This document shows positions 1-7,484 of a stretch of 64,000 nt of DNA, piece after piece. The notes beneath the pieces are model-generated. The model did not search any database. It had not been told where the DNA came from and saw only the letters and a program-made list of their open reading frames with translations. A program made the position numbers and the translations under genes. Source of the stretch: Sphingobium sp. GTDB lineage: Bacteria; Pseudomonadota; Alphaproteobacteria; Sphingomonadales; Sphingomonadaceae. Location of the stretch: assembly GCA_003248935.1 (NCBI GenBank), contig QFQF01000007.1, forward strand, positions 1 through 64,000. The letters run 5' to 3'. Position 1 is the first letter of the stretch. Each line of letters begins with the position of its first letter.

Positions 1-183
1 CTATGTTGGCGACCAGCCAGAACCCTGTCCAATCAGGCAGCGCCCCGTCCGGTGAGAGGGGCCTCTAAGGGGCTCTTCCGAAACCGTCAAGCGCTTTTTG
101 CAATTTTATTTCAGTTTTCTTTGAGCCTTACCGGATATGGGAGGGGCACTGTACAGGAGCACCAAGGAAAGGCCCCGGAACAT

Positions 184-1665
184 ATGGGTTTGGAAGACGC
201 CGACGCGAACGACGCCGGTTTCGGCGCGCGTGTACGCAGCGCCGTATTCTGGCGTTCGGGCAGCCAGATCGTTTCCCAGATCGTCAGCTGGACCGCGACT
301 CTGGCCGTCATCCGTATCCTCGACCCCGCCGATTACGGCCTGTTCGCGATGACCCAGGTGATCCTGAACTTCATGGGTTTTCTCAACGGCTACGGGCTGG
401 TGAGCGCATTGGTGCAATCGGAAACGCTTGATTCGCATCGCTTGCGTCAGGCCTTCGGCATCATGCTGCTGCTGAACGGCGCGCTTGCCCTGATCCAGCT
501 TGGTATCGCGCCGCTCGCCGCCGACTATTACGACCAGCCGATGGTGGCCAACCTGCTCCGCGTGCAGGCGCTGATCTATCTTGCCACCCCGTTCATCTCC
601 GTGCCGGAGGCGATCATGGGCCGCTCGCTCGACTTTCGCCGGCCCGCGATCGTCAACTTCATCGCCGCCACCGTCGCCGCCGGCGTCGCCATCTATGGCG
701 CGCTTGCGGGCTGGGACGTGTGGACGCTGGTGTTCGCACCCCTCACCCTCTTCTGGATCAAGGGACTGGGCTATGCGATGGCGACCCGCTTCCTGCCGGT
801 TCCCAGCTTCGATTTCCGAGGCACCGGTGCGATGGTGGCATTCGGGGCGTCGCTTCTGGGTAGCCAGCTCTTCTGGCTGATCCAGAGCCAGGCGGACATC
901 TTCATCGCCGGACGCGTCCTCAGCCCCCATGCGCTCGGCCTTTACGCGGAGGCATTGTTCCTCACCCAGATATTCGTCAGCAAGTTCATCCCGCCGCTGA
1001 ATGACGTCGCCTTCCCCGCCTATGCGCGGATGCAGAAGGACCCGGCGAAGATCCGCTGGTCGTTCTGCAAGGCGATCCGCCTGCTGATGCTGGTATCATG
1101 CCCCCTCTATCTGGGCATGGCGGTGACCGCCGGACCGCTGGTCGAGACATTGTTCGGCGCGAAATGGCTGGAAATGGCCCCGCTCGTCTCCGTCCTTGCG
1201 CTCGCCATGCCGTGCATGACGCTGCAGGTGATGTTCGCGCCGGTCAGCAACGCGCTCGGCCGGCCGGGAATCACCGCGCGGGTCTCGGCCATCGGCGCCA
1301 TACTGATGCCGGTCACCTTCCTGATCGGCATCCGCTTCGGCGCGATCGGGCTTGCCTGGGCATGGCTTCTCGCCTTCCCGCTGCTGACGCTCGCTACCGT
1401 GCGCCTTGCAGGCGCACCGATGGGCCTGCGCCTGGGAGAGGTGGCGCGTGCCATGCTGCCCGCGCTGGTCGCCTCGATCGGGATGGCCGCGATCGTCTGG
1501 GCGATCGGGCGCCTGCTGCCGCCGATGCCCGCACCGCTGCGCCTCGCGGTGATGACCGGCACGGGCGCAGCGGCGTTCGGCGCAGGCCTCGCCCTCTTCG
1601 CGCGCGCGACGCTGGAGGAACTGGTCGCGCTGCTGCGCAGGCGCCAACCGGCCACGACGGCCTGA
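184..1665 (+). CDS. Polysaccharide/oligosaccharide flippase (Wzx-like, MOP superfamily)
   Basis: Predicted integral inner-membrane protein of 493 residues, close to the usual length of Wzx-type flippases, which move lipid-linked saccharide units across the inner membrane for exopolysaccharide or O-antigen assembly. It opens with a short charged N-terminus, then alternating hydrophobic helices along the whole length, with the family-typical segment DPADYGLFAMTQVILNFMG in the first quarter. ATG 184 is preceded by AAGGAAAGG at about 163-171. The frame stays open upstream to a GTG at 52, but that extension crosses an AT-rich stretch that looks like leader DNA. No glycosyltransferase cluster is visible here, so the substrate is unknown; one may lie upstream of the window. 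Family assignment is firm, substrate is not. Confidence 0.85.
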   Translation: MGLEDADANDAGFGARVRSAVFWRSGSQIVSQIVSWTATLAVIRILDPADYGLFAMTQVILNFMGFLNGYGLVSALVQSETLDSHRLRQAFGIMLLLNGALALIQLGIAPLAADYYDQPMVANLLRVQALIYLATPFISVPEAIMGRSLDFRRPAIVNFIAATVAAGVAIYGALAGWDVWTLVFAPLTLFWIKGLGYAMATRFLPVPSFDFRGTGAMVAFGASLLGSQLFWLIQSQADIFIAGRVLSPHALGLYAEALFLTQIFVSKFIPPLNDVAFPAYARMQKDPAKIRWSFCKAIRLLMLVSCPLYLGMAVTAGPLVETLFGAKWLEMAPLVSVLALAMPCMTLQVMFAPVSNALGRPGITARVSAIGAILMPVTFLIGIRFGAIGLAWAWLLAFPLLTLATVRLAGAPMGLRLGEVARAMLPALVASIGMAAIVWAIGRLLPPMPAPLRLAVMTGTGAAAFGAGLALFARATLEELVALLRRRQPATTA

Positions 1666-1681
1666 AGCCGCCGGAAACGGA

Positions 1682-2110
1682 TCAGGCGTTCTGGATATAG
1701 TCGCGCAGCGACGCGGCCTCCGCCTCGATCCGGTCGATCCGGTATTTGACGATGTCGCCGATCGACACGAAACCGACCATCCGCTCCTGCTCGACGACGG
1801 GCAGGTGGCGGATACGCCGCTTCGTCATCAGCGACAGCGCCGCCATCGCCGCCGTGTCAGCCCCGATGGTCACCGCCGGCGAGGTCATCACTGATGCGAC
1901 CGGTGCATCGAGCGCGCTCGCCCCGTCCCTGGCAAGCCGGTAGACCACGTCCCTTTCCGAAAAAATTCCGACTACCCGGCCGTCATCGATCACCGGCAGA
2001 CAGCCTATCCGGCGTTCGGCCAGTAGCGTCACGGCGTCCAGCACCGTGGCGTGGCCTTCTATCGAAATGACCTCGCCGCTCTTGCCCTGCAAAATCGCTG
2101 CTACAGTCAT
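1682..2110 (-). CDS. Tandem CBS-domain protein
   Basis: Soluble 142-residue protein made almost entirely of two CBS motifs, roughly residues 8-60 and 75-130 (GIFSERDVVYRLARDG, then HLPVVEQERMVGFVSIGDIV). Paired CBS motifs form a Bateman module that binds adenine nucleotides or related ligands and acts as an energy or ligand sensor. There is no attached catalytic or membrane domain, so any partner would be a separate protein. ATG 2110 is preceded on the minus strand by GAGGAGAGGGAC, a strong ribosome binding site. The frame continues upstream but into the divergent gene. It is convergent with the flippase, 16 bp apart. Confidence 0.88.
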   Translation of the reverse strand: MTVAAILQGKSGEVISIEGHATVLDAVTLLAERRIGCLPVIDDGRVVGIFSERDVVYRLARDGASALDAPVASVMTSPAVTIGADTAAMAALSLMTKRRIRHLPVVEQERMVGFVSIGDIVKYRIDRIEAEAASLRDYIQNA

Positions 2111-2171
2111 GTCCCTCTCCTCTTGTCGCGGGGACGCAATGATCCCATGTCCAGCGCCCGAAGGGAAGCCG

Positions 2172-2471
2172 ATGAAACGTCCAAAAGCACTGGATGATCC
2201 AGAAATCGCCGCGGCGGCGTGGGGGCGATTCCGGCGGGTGATGCTGGCAATGGCTGGGCTGGGCGCTCTATGCGTGCTGGCGGCGCTCGGCTGGCTTTCG
2301 ACTCGAGATACGCCAATGCCGCTGCACATGGTCATCGCCACCATATTGGGCGTGTGGCTGACGTTCATGCTCGGCACGGGATTGATGGCGCTCGTGTTCC
2401 TGTCCAGCGGCACGGGGCATGACGAGCAGGTCGAGGATCGTATGAAGGGGATGATCGACATTGGCGAGTGA
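2172..2471 (+). CDS. Small two-helix membrane protein, unknown function
   Basis: 99 residues. A charged N-terminus (MKRPKALDDPEIAAAAWGRF) precedes two hydrophobic segments, about residues 24-43 and 52-76, and a charged tail. I do not recognise a family. Start 2172 was chosen because AAGGGAAG lies directly upstream at 2161-2168; ATGs at 2138 and 2150 are possible but poorer. The stop overlaps the start region of the thioesterase gene downstream (TTG 2461), so the two are likely co-transcribed and translationally coupled. The upstream CBS gene is divergent. Confidence 0.72.
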   Translation: MKRPKALDDPEIAAAAWGRFRRVMLAMAGLGALCVLAALGWLSTRDTPMPLHMVIATILGVWLTFMLGTGLMALVFLSSGTGHDEQVEDRMKGMIDIGE

Positions 2472-2853
2472 AATGGACAAGGCCGAACGGATGCCGACGC
2501 TGCGCGTCGTGCCGCAGCCCGGCGACATCAATGCCAACGGCCACATTTTCGGCGGCTGGGTGCTCAGTCAGATGGACATCGCGGGCGGGATCATCGCCGC
2601 GCGGGTCGCTCAAGGTGCCGTCGCAACGGTCGCCATCGAGCGGATGCAGTTCATCGCCCCGGTCCTGCTGGGCGACATATTGTCGGTCTATGCCGATGTG
2701 GAACGGCGCGGGCGCACGTCCGTCGCGATCAAGATCGAGGTGATCGCGACCCGGGGCCAGGGACAGAATGCGGTCCATGTGACGAACGGCGTCTTCACCT
2801 TCGTGGCGCTCGACGAGGATCACCGGCCAAGGCCGCTGCCCGAAGGCGGCTGA
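2461..2853 (+). CDS. yciA: Acyl-CoA thioesterase, YciA-like hotdog fold
   Basis: Cytosolic acyl-CoA hydrolase that releases CoA from a broad range of acyl-CoAs. The 130-residue length and the motif NANGHIFGGWVLSQMD match YciA/BACH-type single-hotdog thioesterases, where the Asn and Asp of this region form the active site; residues ERMQFIAPVLLGDILSVYA follow the family's second block. TTG 2461 sits about 9 nt after AAGGGG and overlaps the preceding stop by 11 nt; an ATG at 2473 (MDKAERM) is a plausible alternative with a weaker ribosome binding site. A strong bidirectional terminator follows. Confidence 0.9.
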   Translation: MASEMDKAERMPTLRVVPQPGDINANGHIFGGWVLSQMDIAGGIIAARVAQGAVATVAIERMQFIAPVLLGDILSVYADVERRGRTSVAIKIEVIATRGQGQNAVHVTNGVFTFVALDEDHRPRPLPEGG

Positions 2854-2873
2854 TCCAAGCGACGTTCGATAAG

Positions 2874-2909
2874 AAAAAGGGCGGCCCCGATCAGGGAGCC
2901 GCCCTTTTT
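2874..2909. terminator. Bidirectional rho-independent terminator
   Basis: Perfect stem AAAAAGGGCGGC (2874-2885) / GCCGCCCTTTTT (2898-2909), with runs of A and T at its ends on each strand. It lies between the convergent yciA and DUF4167 genes and can serve both. Confidence 0.9.
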
Positions 2910-2934
2910 CTGTTCATGAGCCAGGTGCAGGCCC

Positions 2935-3768
2935 TTACTCGGCCGCCTCTGCCGTAGCGCGACGGGGACGTCCCCGCTTGCGCGGCGCGGCGGGCGCCTC
3001 TGCCTCGCTCCCACCGTCATTGTCGGCACGGGCGATGGCGGGGGGCAGCACGGCAGCGTCCAGCAGGTCTTCGCCACGCGTTTCGGCGACCTTCGCACGG
3101 GGCGGGCGACCACGGCGGCGCGGCGTGGGTGCGGCCTCTGCTTCGTCGGATGGAGCAGGATCGGCCGCCGCCTGCACGGCCGGGGCCGGCTGGGCCTCCG
3201 CCGGAGGTGCGGCATCGAACGGACGGCTGAACGGATTGTCGTGCTGCTGTTGACCCCGGTCGAAATCGCGATCGCGGCCACGATTACGGCCACGACGGCC
3301 ACCCTGCGCCTGCTGCCCCTCATCGTCGCCCCGTTCGCGCTGCGGCTGCGACTGGGAAGGCTGCGCCTGTGCATGAGAGGGCTGCGACTGCGGCTGGCTC
3401 TGCTGGTGGCCAAAGTCCATGCCGAAATCATCGCCGCCGTCGAAATCGTCGCCGGCATCATCGAACCCGGCATTGTCATCGCGACGGAAACGCTGCGGAT
3501 TCTGTTCTTCCTGGCGGGCGCGATTGTCGGCCAGCACACGGAAATAATGGTCGGCGAACTGGAGATAATATTCCACGTTCACGCGGTCGCCGGCGAGTTG
3601 CGCATCACGCGCCATGTTCCGGTACTTTTCCAGAAGCTGGGCGGCATTGCCCCGCGCCCGGCTGTCGATACGGTTACCGCTGTCGCCGCCCCCACGGTTC
3701 TGCCCGTTGGAGCGCCCGTTATTGTTCCGGCCGCGATTACGCCGGCCGGCCTGACGATTGTTGATCAA
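2935..3768 (-). CDS. DUF4167 protein: RG-rich N-terminus, AT-hook-like C-terminus
   Basis: Uncharacterised alphaproteobacterial family. The N-terminus is Arg/Gly/Asn-rich (INNRQAGRRNRGRNNNG), followed by the conserved core at about residues 30-85 (NAAQLLEKYRNMARDAQLAGD, then NVEYYLQFADHYFRVLAD). The middle is Gln/Asp-rich low complexity with repeated SQPQ, then RGGRRGRNRGRDRDFDRG-like patches. The C-terminus carries two AT-hook-like motifs, RRRGRPPRAK and RKRGRPRRAT. I chose TTG 3768 because AAGGA precedes it by 7 nt and the core begins right after; ATG 3807 has no clear ribosome binding site. It lies downstream of prmC on the same strand, an order often seen in this class. The composition suggests nucleic-acid binding; this is inference. 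Confidence 0.85.
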   Translation of the reverse strand: MINNRQAGRRNRGRNNNGRSNGQNRGGGDSGNRIDSRARGNAAQLLEKYRNMARDAQLAGDRVNVEYYLQFADHYFRVLADNRARQEEQNPQRFRRDDNAGFDDAGDDFDGGDDFGMDFGHQQSQPQSQPSHAQAQPSQSQPQRERGDDEGQQAQGGRRGRNRGRDRDFDRGQQQHDNPFSRPFDAAPPAEAQPAPAVQAAADPAPSDEAEAAPTPRRRGRPPRAKVAETRGEDLLDAAVLPPAIARADNDGGSEAEAPAAPRKRGRPRRATAEAAE

Positions 3769-4098
3769 TGGTGGGTCCTTAGCTTCAAAGTAATCCCTTG
3801 GGGACATCCGCCGCGCGGTGCCCGCTAGCCCTGTCCGCAGCGATCATCAGGCAAGGCACCCCGCCTTCGCCTCGATCGCCCTTTCCGCTGCTCCGGCCGA
3901 ATGCATAGCTACGCAGGCCGAACGCTCCGCACGCCCGGACCTCCAGCCTGCCGGCGGCGCGAACCACTTTGGCGCCGCCATGACTTCGGGAGCAGGTGTG
4001 GCCGGTTCGACTGCTGGAACCCGGCCCCGCCTGAGCCAGCCTCCTAAACGCTCTTGGCCCATAAACCAAGAAAAAAGCGTTTGGCTGGCTGAAACTTC
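3769..4098 (-). other. 330-bp spacer between prmC and the DUF4167 gene
   Basis: No convincing gene on either strand; the open frames here have no ribosome binding site and no recognisable protein. It presumably carries the promoter of the DUF4167 gene. The one structure is the hairpin at 4046-4082, just after the prmC stop. Confidence 0.5.
4046..4082 (-). terminator. Interrupted hairpin downstream of prmC
   Basis: Outer arms AAACGCT (4046-4052) / AGCGTTT (4076-4082) and inner arms CTTGG (4053-4057) / CCAAG (4066-4070), separated on one side by a run of five A (five T on the minus strand). It sits 17 bp beyond the prmC stop. It could end the hisS-prfA-prmC transcript, although the T run is inside the stem rather than after it. 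Confidence 0.4.
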
Positions 4099-4926
4099 CT
4101 ATGCCAGTACCAGTTCAAGACACCTGTCTCGACCGGCCAGATCCTTCCTGAGGCATATGGTGAGTCCGACCTCCCGAAACAAGGCAGCCGCGCTCTCTCC
4201 CTGGTCGAAACCGGTCTCCACCGCCGCGAAACCGCCGGGCGCGAGCAGCTTTGCCACCTGGGGGGCGAGGCGTCGATAGTCATCCAGTCCGTCAGGTCCG
4301 GCGAACAGCGCCGCATGCGGCTCGTGATGCAGCACATCGGGCGGCAGCTGCGCCGACGTCGCGATATAAGGCGGGTTGGCAAGGATGAGGTCGAAGCGCG
4401 CGTCGAGCCCGTCGGCCCAGTCACCATGGCGGAAGGTCGCGCGCGCCTCCAGCCCTGTCCGCCGGGCGTTACCCCGCGCAACGTCCAGCGCCGCCTGCGA
4501 AAGGTCCACGCCAAGTCCGGTGGCGTCCGGCCATTGGTCGAGCGCCGCGAGCAGCAGCGCGCCGGAACCGGTGCCAAGGTCGAGGATAGTGGCAGGCGGC
4601 GCCCGCCCCCGGAAATGATCGACCGCCGCCTCGATCAACGTCTCGCTGTCCGGGCGGGGGATCAGGACATCGGGCGTAACCGCCAGGGTCAGCGTCCAGA
4701 AATCGCGGGTGCCGGTGATATGCGCAACCGGCTCGCCTGCCAGCCGGCGGGCAACAAGTGCATCGAAGGCGGGCGGCACGGCCAGATCGCGCAGCTTCAG
4801 GATCAGTTCCTCACGGCCGATCTCCAGCGCATGAGCGAGCAGCAGTTCAGCGTCGAGGCGCGCACTGTCGCTGGCCGATGCCAGATGCCGGGCGGCGTCG
4901 CGCAGTGCCTGGGCGGCGACGCTCAT
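4099..4926 (-). CDS. prmC: Peptide chain release factor N5-glutamine methyltransferase
   Basis: Methylates the Gln of the GGQ motif in release factors RF1 and RF2, using S-adenosylmethionine, in the cytosol. At 275 residues it has the normal size: an N-terminal helical substrate-recognition domain (about 1-75), then a Rossmann methyltransferase domain with ILDLGTGSGALLLAAL (SAM site) and the catalytic NPPY in LILANPPYIA. It starts 8 nt after the stop of prfA, its substrate gene, so the two form an operon with hisS upstream. Confidence 0.95.
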   Translation of the reverse strand: MSVAAQALRDAARHLASASDSARLDAELLLAHALEIGREELILKLRDLAVPPAFDALVARRLAGEPVAHITGTRDFWTLTLAVTPDVLIPRPDSETLIEAAVDHFRGRAPPATILDLGTGSGALLLAALDQWPDATGLGVDLSQAALDVARGNARRTGLEARATFRHGDWADGLDARFDLILANPPYIATSAQLPPDVLHHEPHAALFAGPDGLDDYRRLAPQVAKLLAPGGFAAVETGFDQGESAAALFREVGLTICLRKDLAGRDRCLELVLA

Positions 4927-4934
4927 GCGCGCGC

Positions 4935-6026
4935 CTACCCGACCCCGTCGAGCTGGGCGAGGCGAGCGGCCTCATCCTCCGCGATCAGGGCGGAAATCAC
5001 CTCGTCGAGGCCCGGCCCCTCCAGGATTTCCGGCAGCCGGTGGACGGTCAGGTTGATGCGATGATCGGTGACGCGTCCCTGCGGGAAATTATAGGTACGA
5101 ATCCGCTCCGAACGGTCGCCCGAACCGACCATCGCCCGGCGTGCCCCGGCCTGCGCGCTCTGGGCACGGTCGCGCTCCGCCTCGTACAGGCGGGCGCGCA
5201 GCACCTTCATCGCCTTCGCCTTGTTCTTGTGCTGCGAACGCTCGTCCTGCTGGGTTACCACAATGCCGCTCGGCAGGTGGGTGATGCGCACGGCGGAATC
5301 GGTGGTGTTCACATGCTGCCCGCCCGCGCCCGACGCACGATAGATATCGATCTTCAGGTCGCTGTCGGCGATCTGCACGTCGACTTCCTCGGGTTCCGGC
5401 AGCACCGCCACGGTCGCGGCCGACGTGTGGATGCGCCCGCCGCTTTCCGTCACCGGAACGCGCTGGACACGATGAACGCCGCTCTCGAACTTCATCCGGG
5501 CGAAAACACCGGTGCCCGTGACCGACGCAACGACTTCCTTGTAGCCACCCGCTTCCGACGGGCTGGCGGACATCAGTTCCAGTTTCCAGCCACGGTCATC
5601 GGCATAGCGCTGGTACATGCGGAACAGGTCACCGGCGAACAGCGCGGCCTCGTCACCGCCGGTGCCCGCGCGGATTTCCAGCATGGCCGGGCGCTGATCG
5701 GCCGCGTCCCTGGGCAGCAGCTGGAGCGCGAGCGCGCGCTCGGCGTCGGGCAGCTGGTCCTTCAGGACCTGCATCTCCTCCAGCGCCATCTCGCGCATCA
5801 GCGGATCGGCGTCGGGATCATCGCCGCCGATCATATAATCGAGGGCGGACAGTTCCTGCCGCAGCCGCCGCACTTCATGCGCGGCCCGCGCGACCGGTTC
5901 CAGCTCGGCATATTCCTTCGACAGGCGGACGAACTCGTCGGGCGCCAGGTCCGCGCGCGTCATCGACGCCTGCACCTCGTCCCGGCGGCGCTCGATCTGC
6001 GCGATGCGTTCGGGGGAGATATGCAT
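4935..6026 (-). CDS. prfA: Peptide chain release factor 1
   Basis: Recognises UAA and UAG stop codons and triggers hydrolysis of peptidyl-tRNA on the ribosome. 363 residues, the typical RF1 length. The GGQ loop is present as GAGGQHVNTTDSAVRITH, whose Gln is the PrmC target, and the N-terminal coiled region and the PRNVTDHRI-like block (PQGRVTDHRINLT) near the C-terminus are intact. The ATG shares one base with the hisS stop (TGATG), which suggests translational coupling. Confidence 0.96.
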   Translation of the reverse strand: MHISPERIAQIERRRDEVQASMTRADLAPDEFVRLSKEYAELEPVARAAHEVRRLRQELSALDYMIGGDDPDADPLMREMALEEMQVLKDQLPDAERALALQLLPRDAADQRPAMLEIRAGTGGDEAALFAGDLFRMYQRYADDRGWKLELMSASPSEAGGYKEVVASVTGTGVFARMKFESGVHRVQRVPVTESGGRIHTSAATVAVLPEPEEVDVQIADSDLKIDIYRASGAGGQHVNTTDSAVRITHLPSGIVVTQQDERSQHKNKAKAMKVLRARLYEAERDRAQSAQAGARRAMVGSGDRSERIRTYNFPQGRVTDHRINLTVHRLPEILEGPGLDEVISALIAEDEAARLAQLDGVG

Positions 6027-7318
6027 CAGTCGGCTTTATCCGCTTTAAAATGCGAGAAGTTGCCGAAGCGCTCCCGCCCCAAAACGGCTTCGATCGACTC
6101 ACGAAGCTCCGCCACTTCAAGGTGATCGGACACCGAAACGAAATTGAAGCATCGTCCGGTTTCATCAGCCTGCAACACAAACAAGTTTGCGTGCACGCCG
6201 GCAGTTCGAGCCTTTGAAGGCAATTTCTTCGGATTCCCACCGAAGCTTGTCCAACATCTGACGCCAGCCCTCCGCAAACGAGCCGCAACGGCCAATGCTT
6301 CGCCTTCTAATTCACGTTTATCCGGTAGGACTGCCACGATATCCCGCTTTTCAACCGGCGCATCGATCAGCATCGCCAGCCGCTCGATCCCCGCCGCCCA
6401 GCCGACCGCCGGGGTCGCGGGACCGCCCAGATTCTCGATCAGGCCGTCATAGCGTCCGCCGCCCAGCACCGTGCCCTGAGCCCCCAGGCGATCGGTTACG
6501 AACTCGAACGCGGTGTGGCGGTAATAATCAAGGCCGCGCACCAGCCGCGCGTTGCGCTCCCACTTCACCCCGGCCGCGTCGAGCCCCGCCGTCACCTTGC
6601 CAAAGAAGTCACGCGCCTCTTCGGTCAGATAGGCGTCGATGTCCGGCGCGCTGTCCGCAACCGGACGGTCGCGCGGATCCTTGCTGTCCAGGATGCGCAG
6701 CGGATTGCGGGAGAGGCGATCGACGCTCTCTTCCGACAACTGGTCGCGGTGCCCCTCGAAATGCGCGACGAGGGCCGCCCGCCATGCCTCCCGGCTGGGC
6801 GCGTCGCCCAGGGTGTTGAGCGTGCAGGTGACGCCATCGACAACGCCCAGTTTCTTCAGCAACTGGTCGGCGAAGACCAGCAGTTCCACGTCCGCGCCGG
6901 GCTCTGCCGCGCCGATGATCTCCGCGTCGAGCTGGTGAAACTGGCGGAAGCGGCCCTTCTGCGGGCGCTCGTAGCGGAACAGCGGACCATGCGTCGCCAC
7001 CTTGAGCGGCGCATATTGCTGCCAGCCCTCGGTAACATAGGCGCGGGCGATGCCCGCGGTGAATTCGGGGCGCAAGGTCAGGCTGTCGCCGCCGCGATCC
7101 TCGAACGAGTACATTTCCTTGGAGACGACATCGGTGCTTTCGCCGAGCGAACGGGCGAAGACGGCCGTCGCCTCGAACACCGGCACTTCGATCCGCTGGA
7201 AGCCGTAGAGGCGGCGTACCTGGTCGAAGACGGACACGACATGGCCAAAACGATCCGCCTGTTCGCCCAGCATGTCCTGCGTGCCCCGGATCGGGCGCGG
7301 TGTCTCGATTTTCGCCAT
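6026..7318 (-). CDS. hisS: Histidyl-tRNA synthetase (with atypical C-terminal domain)
   Basis: Class II aminoacyl-tRNA synthetase that charges tRNA-His. Class II motifs are clear: motif 1 around PVFEATAVFARSLGE, motif 2 GPLFRYERPQKGRFRQFHQLD, the histidine-specific loop RGLDYYRHTAFEF, and motif 3 in AVGWAAGIERLAML. The length (430) is normal. The last hundred or so residues, the anticodon-binding domain, look unlike the usual bacterial form: the familiar KKQLKYA-like stretch is replaced by GNPKKLPSKARTAG and the domain ends in an unusual tail. The DNA coding for it has much lower GC than the rest (130 G+C of 240 at 6121-6360 by my count). It is divergent from the M61 peptidase gene; prfA and prmC follow. 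Confidence 0.94.
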   Translation of the reverse strand: MAKIETPRPIRGTQDMLGEQADRFGHVVSVFDQVRRLYGFQRIEVPVFEATAVFARSLGESTDVVSKEMYSFEDRGGDSLTLRPEFTAGIARAYVTEGWQQYAPLKVATHGPLFRYERPQKGRFRQFHQLDAEIIGAAEPGADVELLVFADQLLKKLGVVDGVTCTLNTLGDAPSREAWRAALVAHFEGHRDQLSEESVDRLSRNPLRILDSKDPRDRPVADSAPDIDAYLTEEARDFFGKVTAGLDAAGVKWERNARLVRGLDYYRHTAFEFVTDRLGAQGTVLGGGRYDGLIENLGGPATPAVGWAAGIERLAMLIDAPVEKRDIVAVLPDKRELEGEALAVAARLRRAGVRCWTSFGGNPKKLPSKARTAGVHANLFVLQADETGRCFNFVSVSDHLEVAELRESIEAVLGRERFGNFSHFKADKAD

Positions 7319-7484
7319 GGGGCGCGCCTGTAGCGGGAAAAACGCCGCAATGGAATATGGCCGATGACCCGGGCCGGAAGGAGAAAGCCGCGTGCGTCAA
7401 TAGGGGGTGGACGCGCGCGAAAGGCCCGGCGTATTGTGCGAGCAACGCACATAGCCACCCCCCTCTTCTGTCGGAGACCCACTT

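Noticed and set aside
52..183. Upstream extension of the flippase to GTG 52
   Set aside because: Crosses an AT-rich leader-like stretch; ATG 184 has a better ribosome binding site and a family-like N-terminus.
1660..1687. GCCTGA/TCAGGC pairing between the flippase and CBS stops
   Set aside because: A six-bp match that follows from two opposing TGA stops; too weak to call a terminator.
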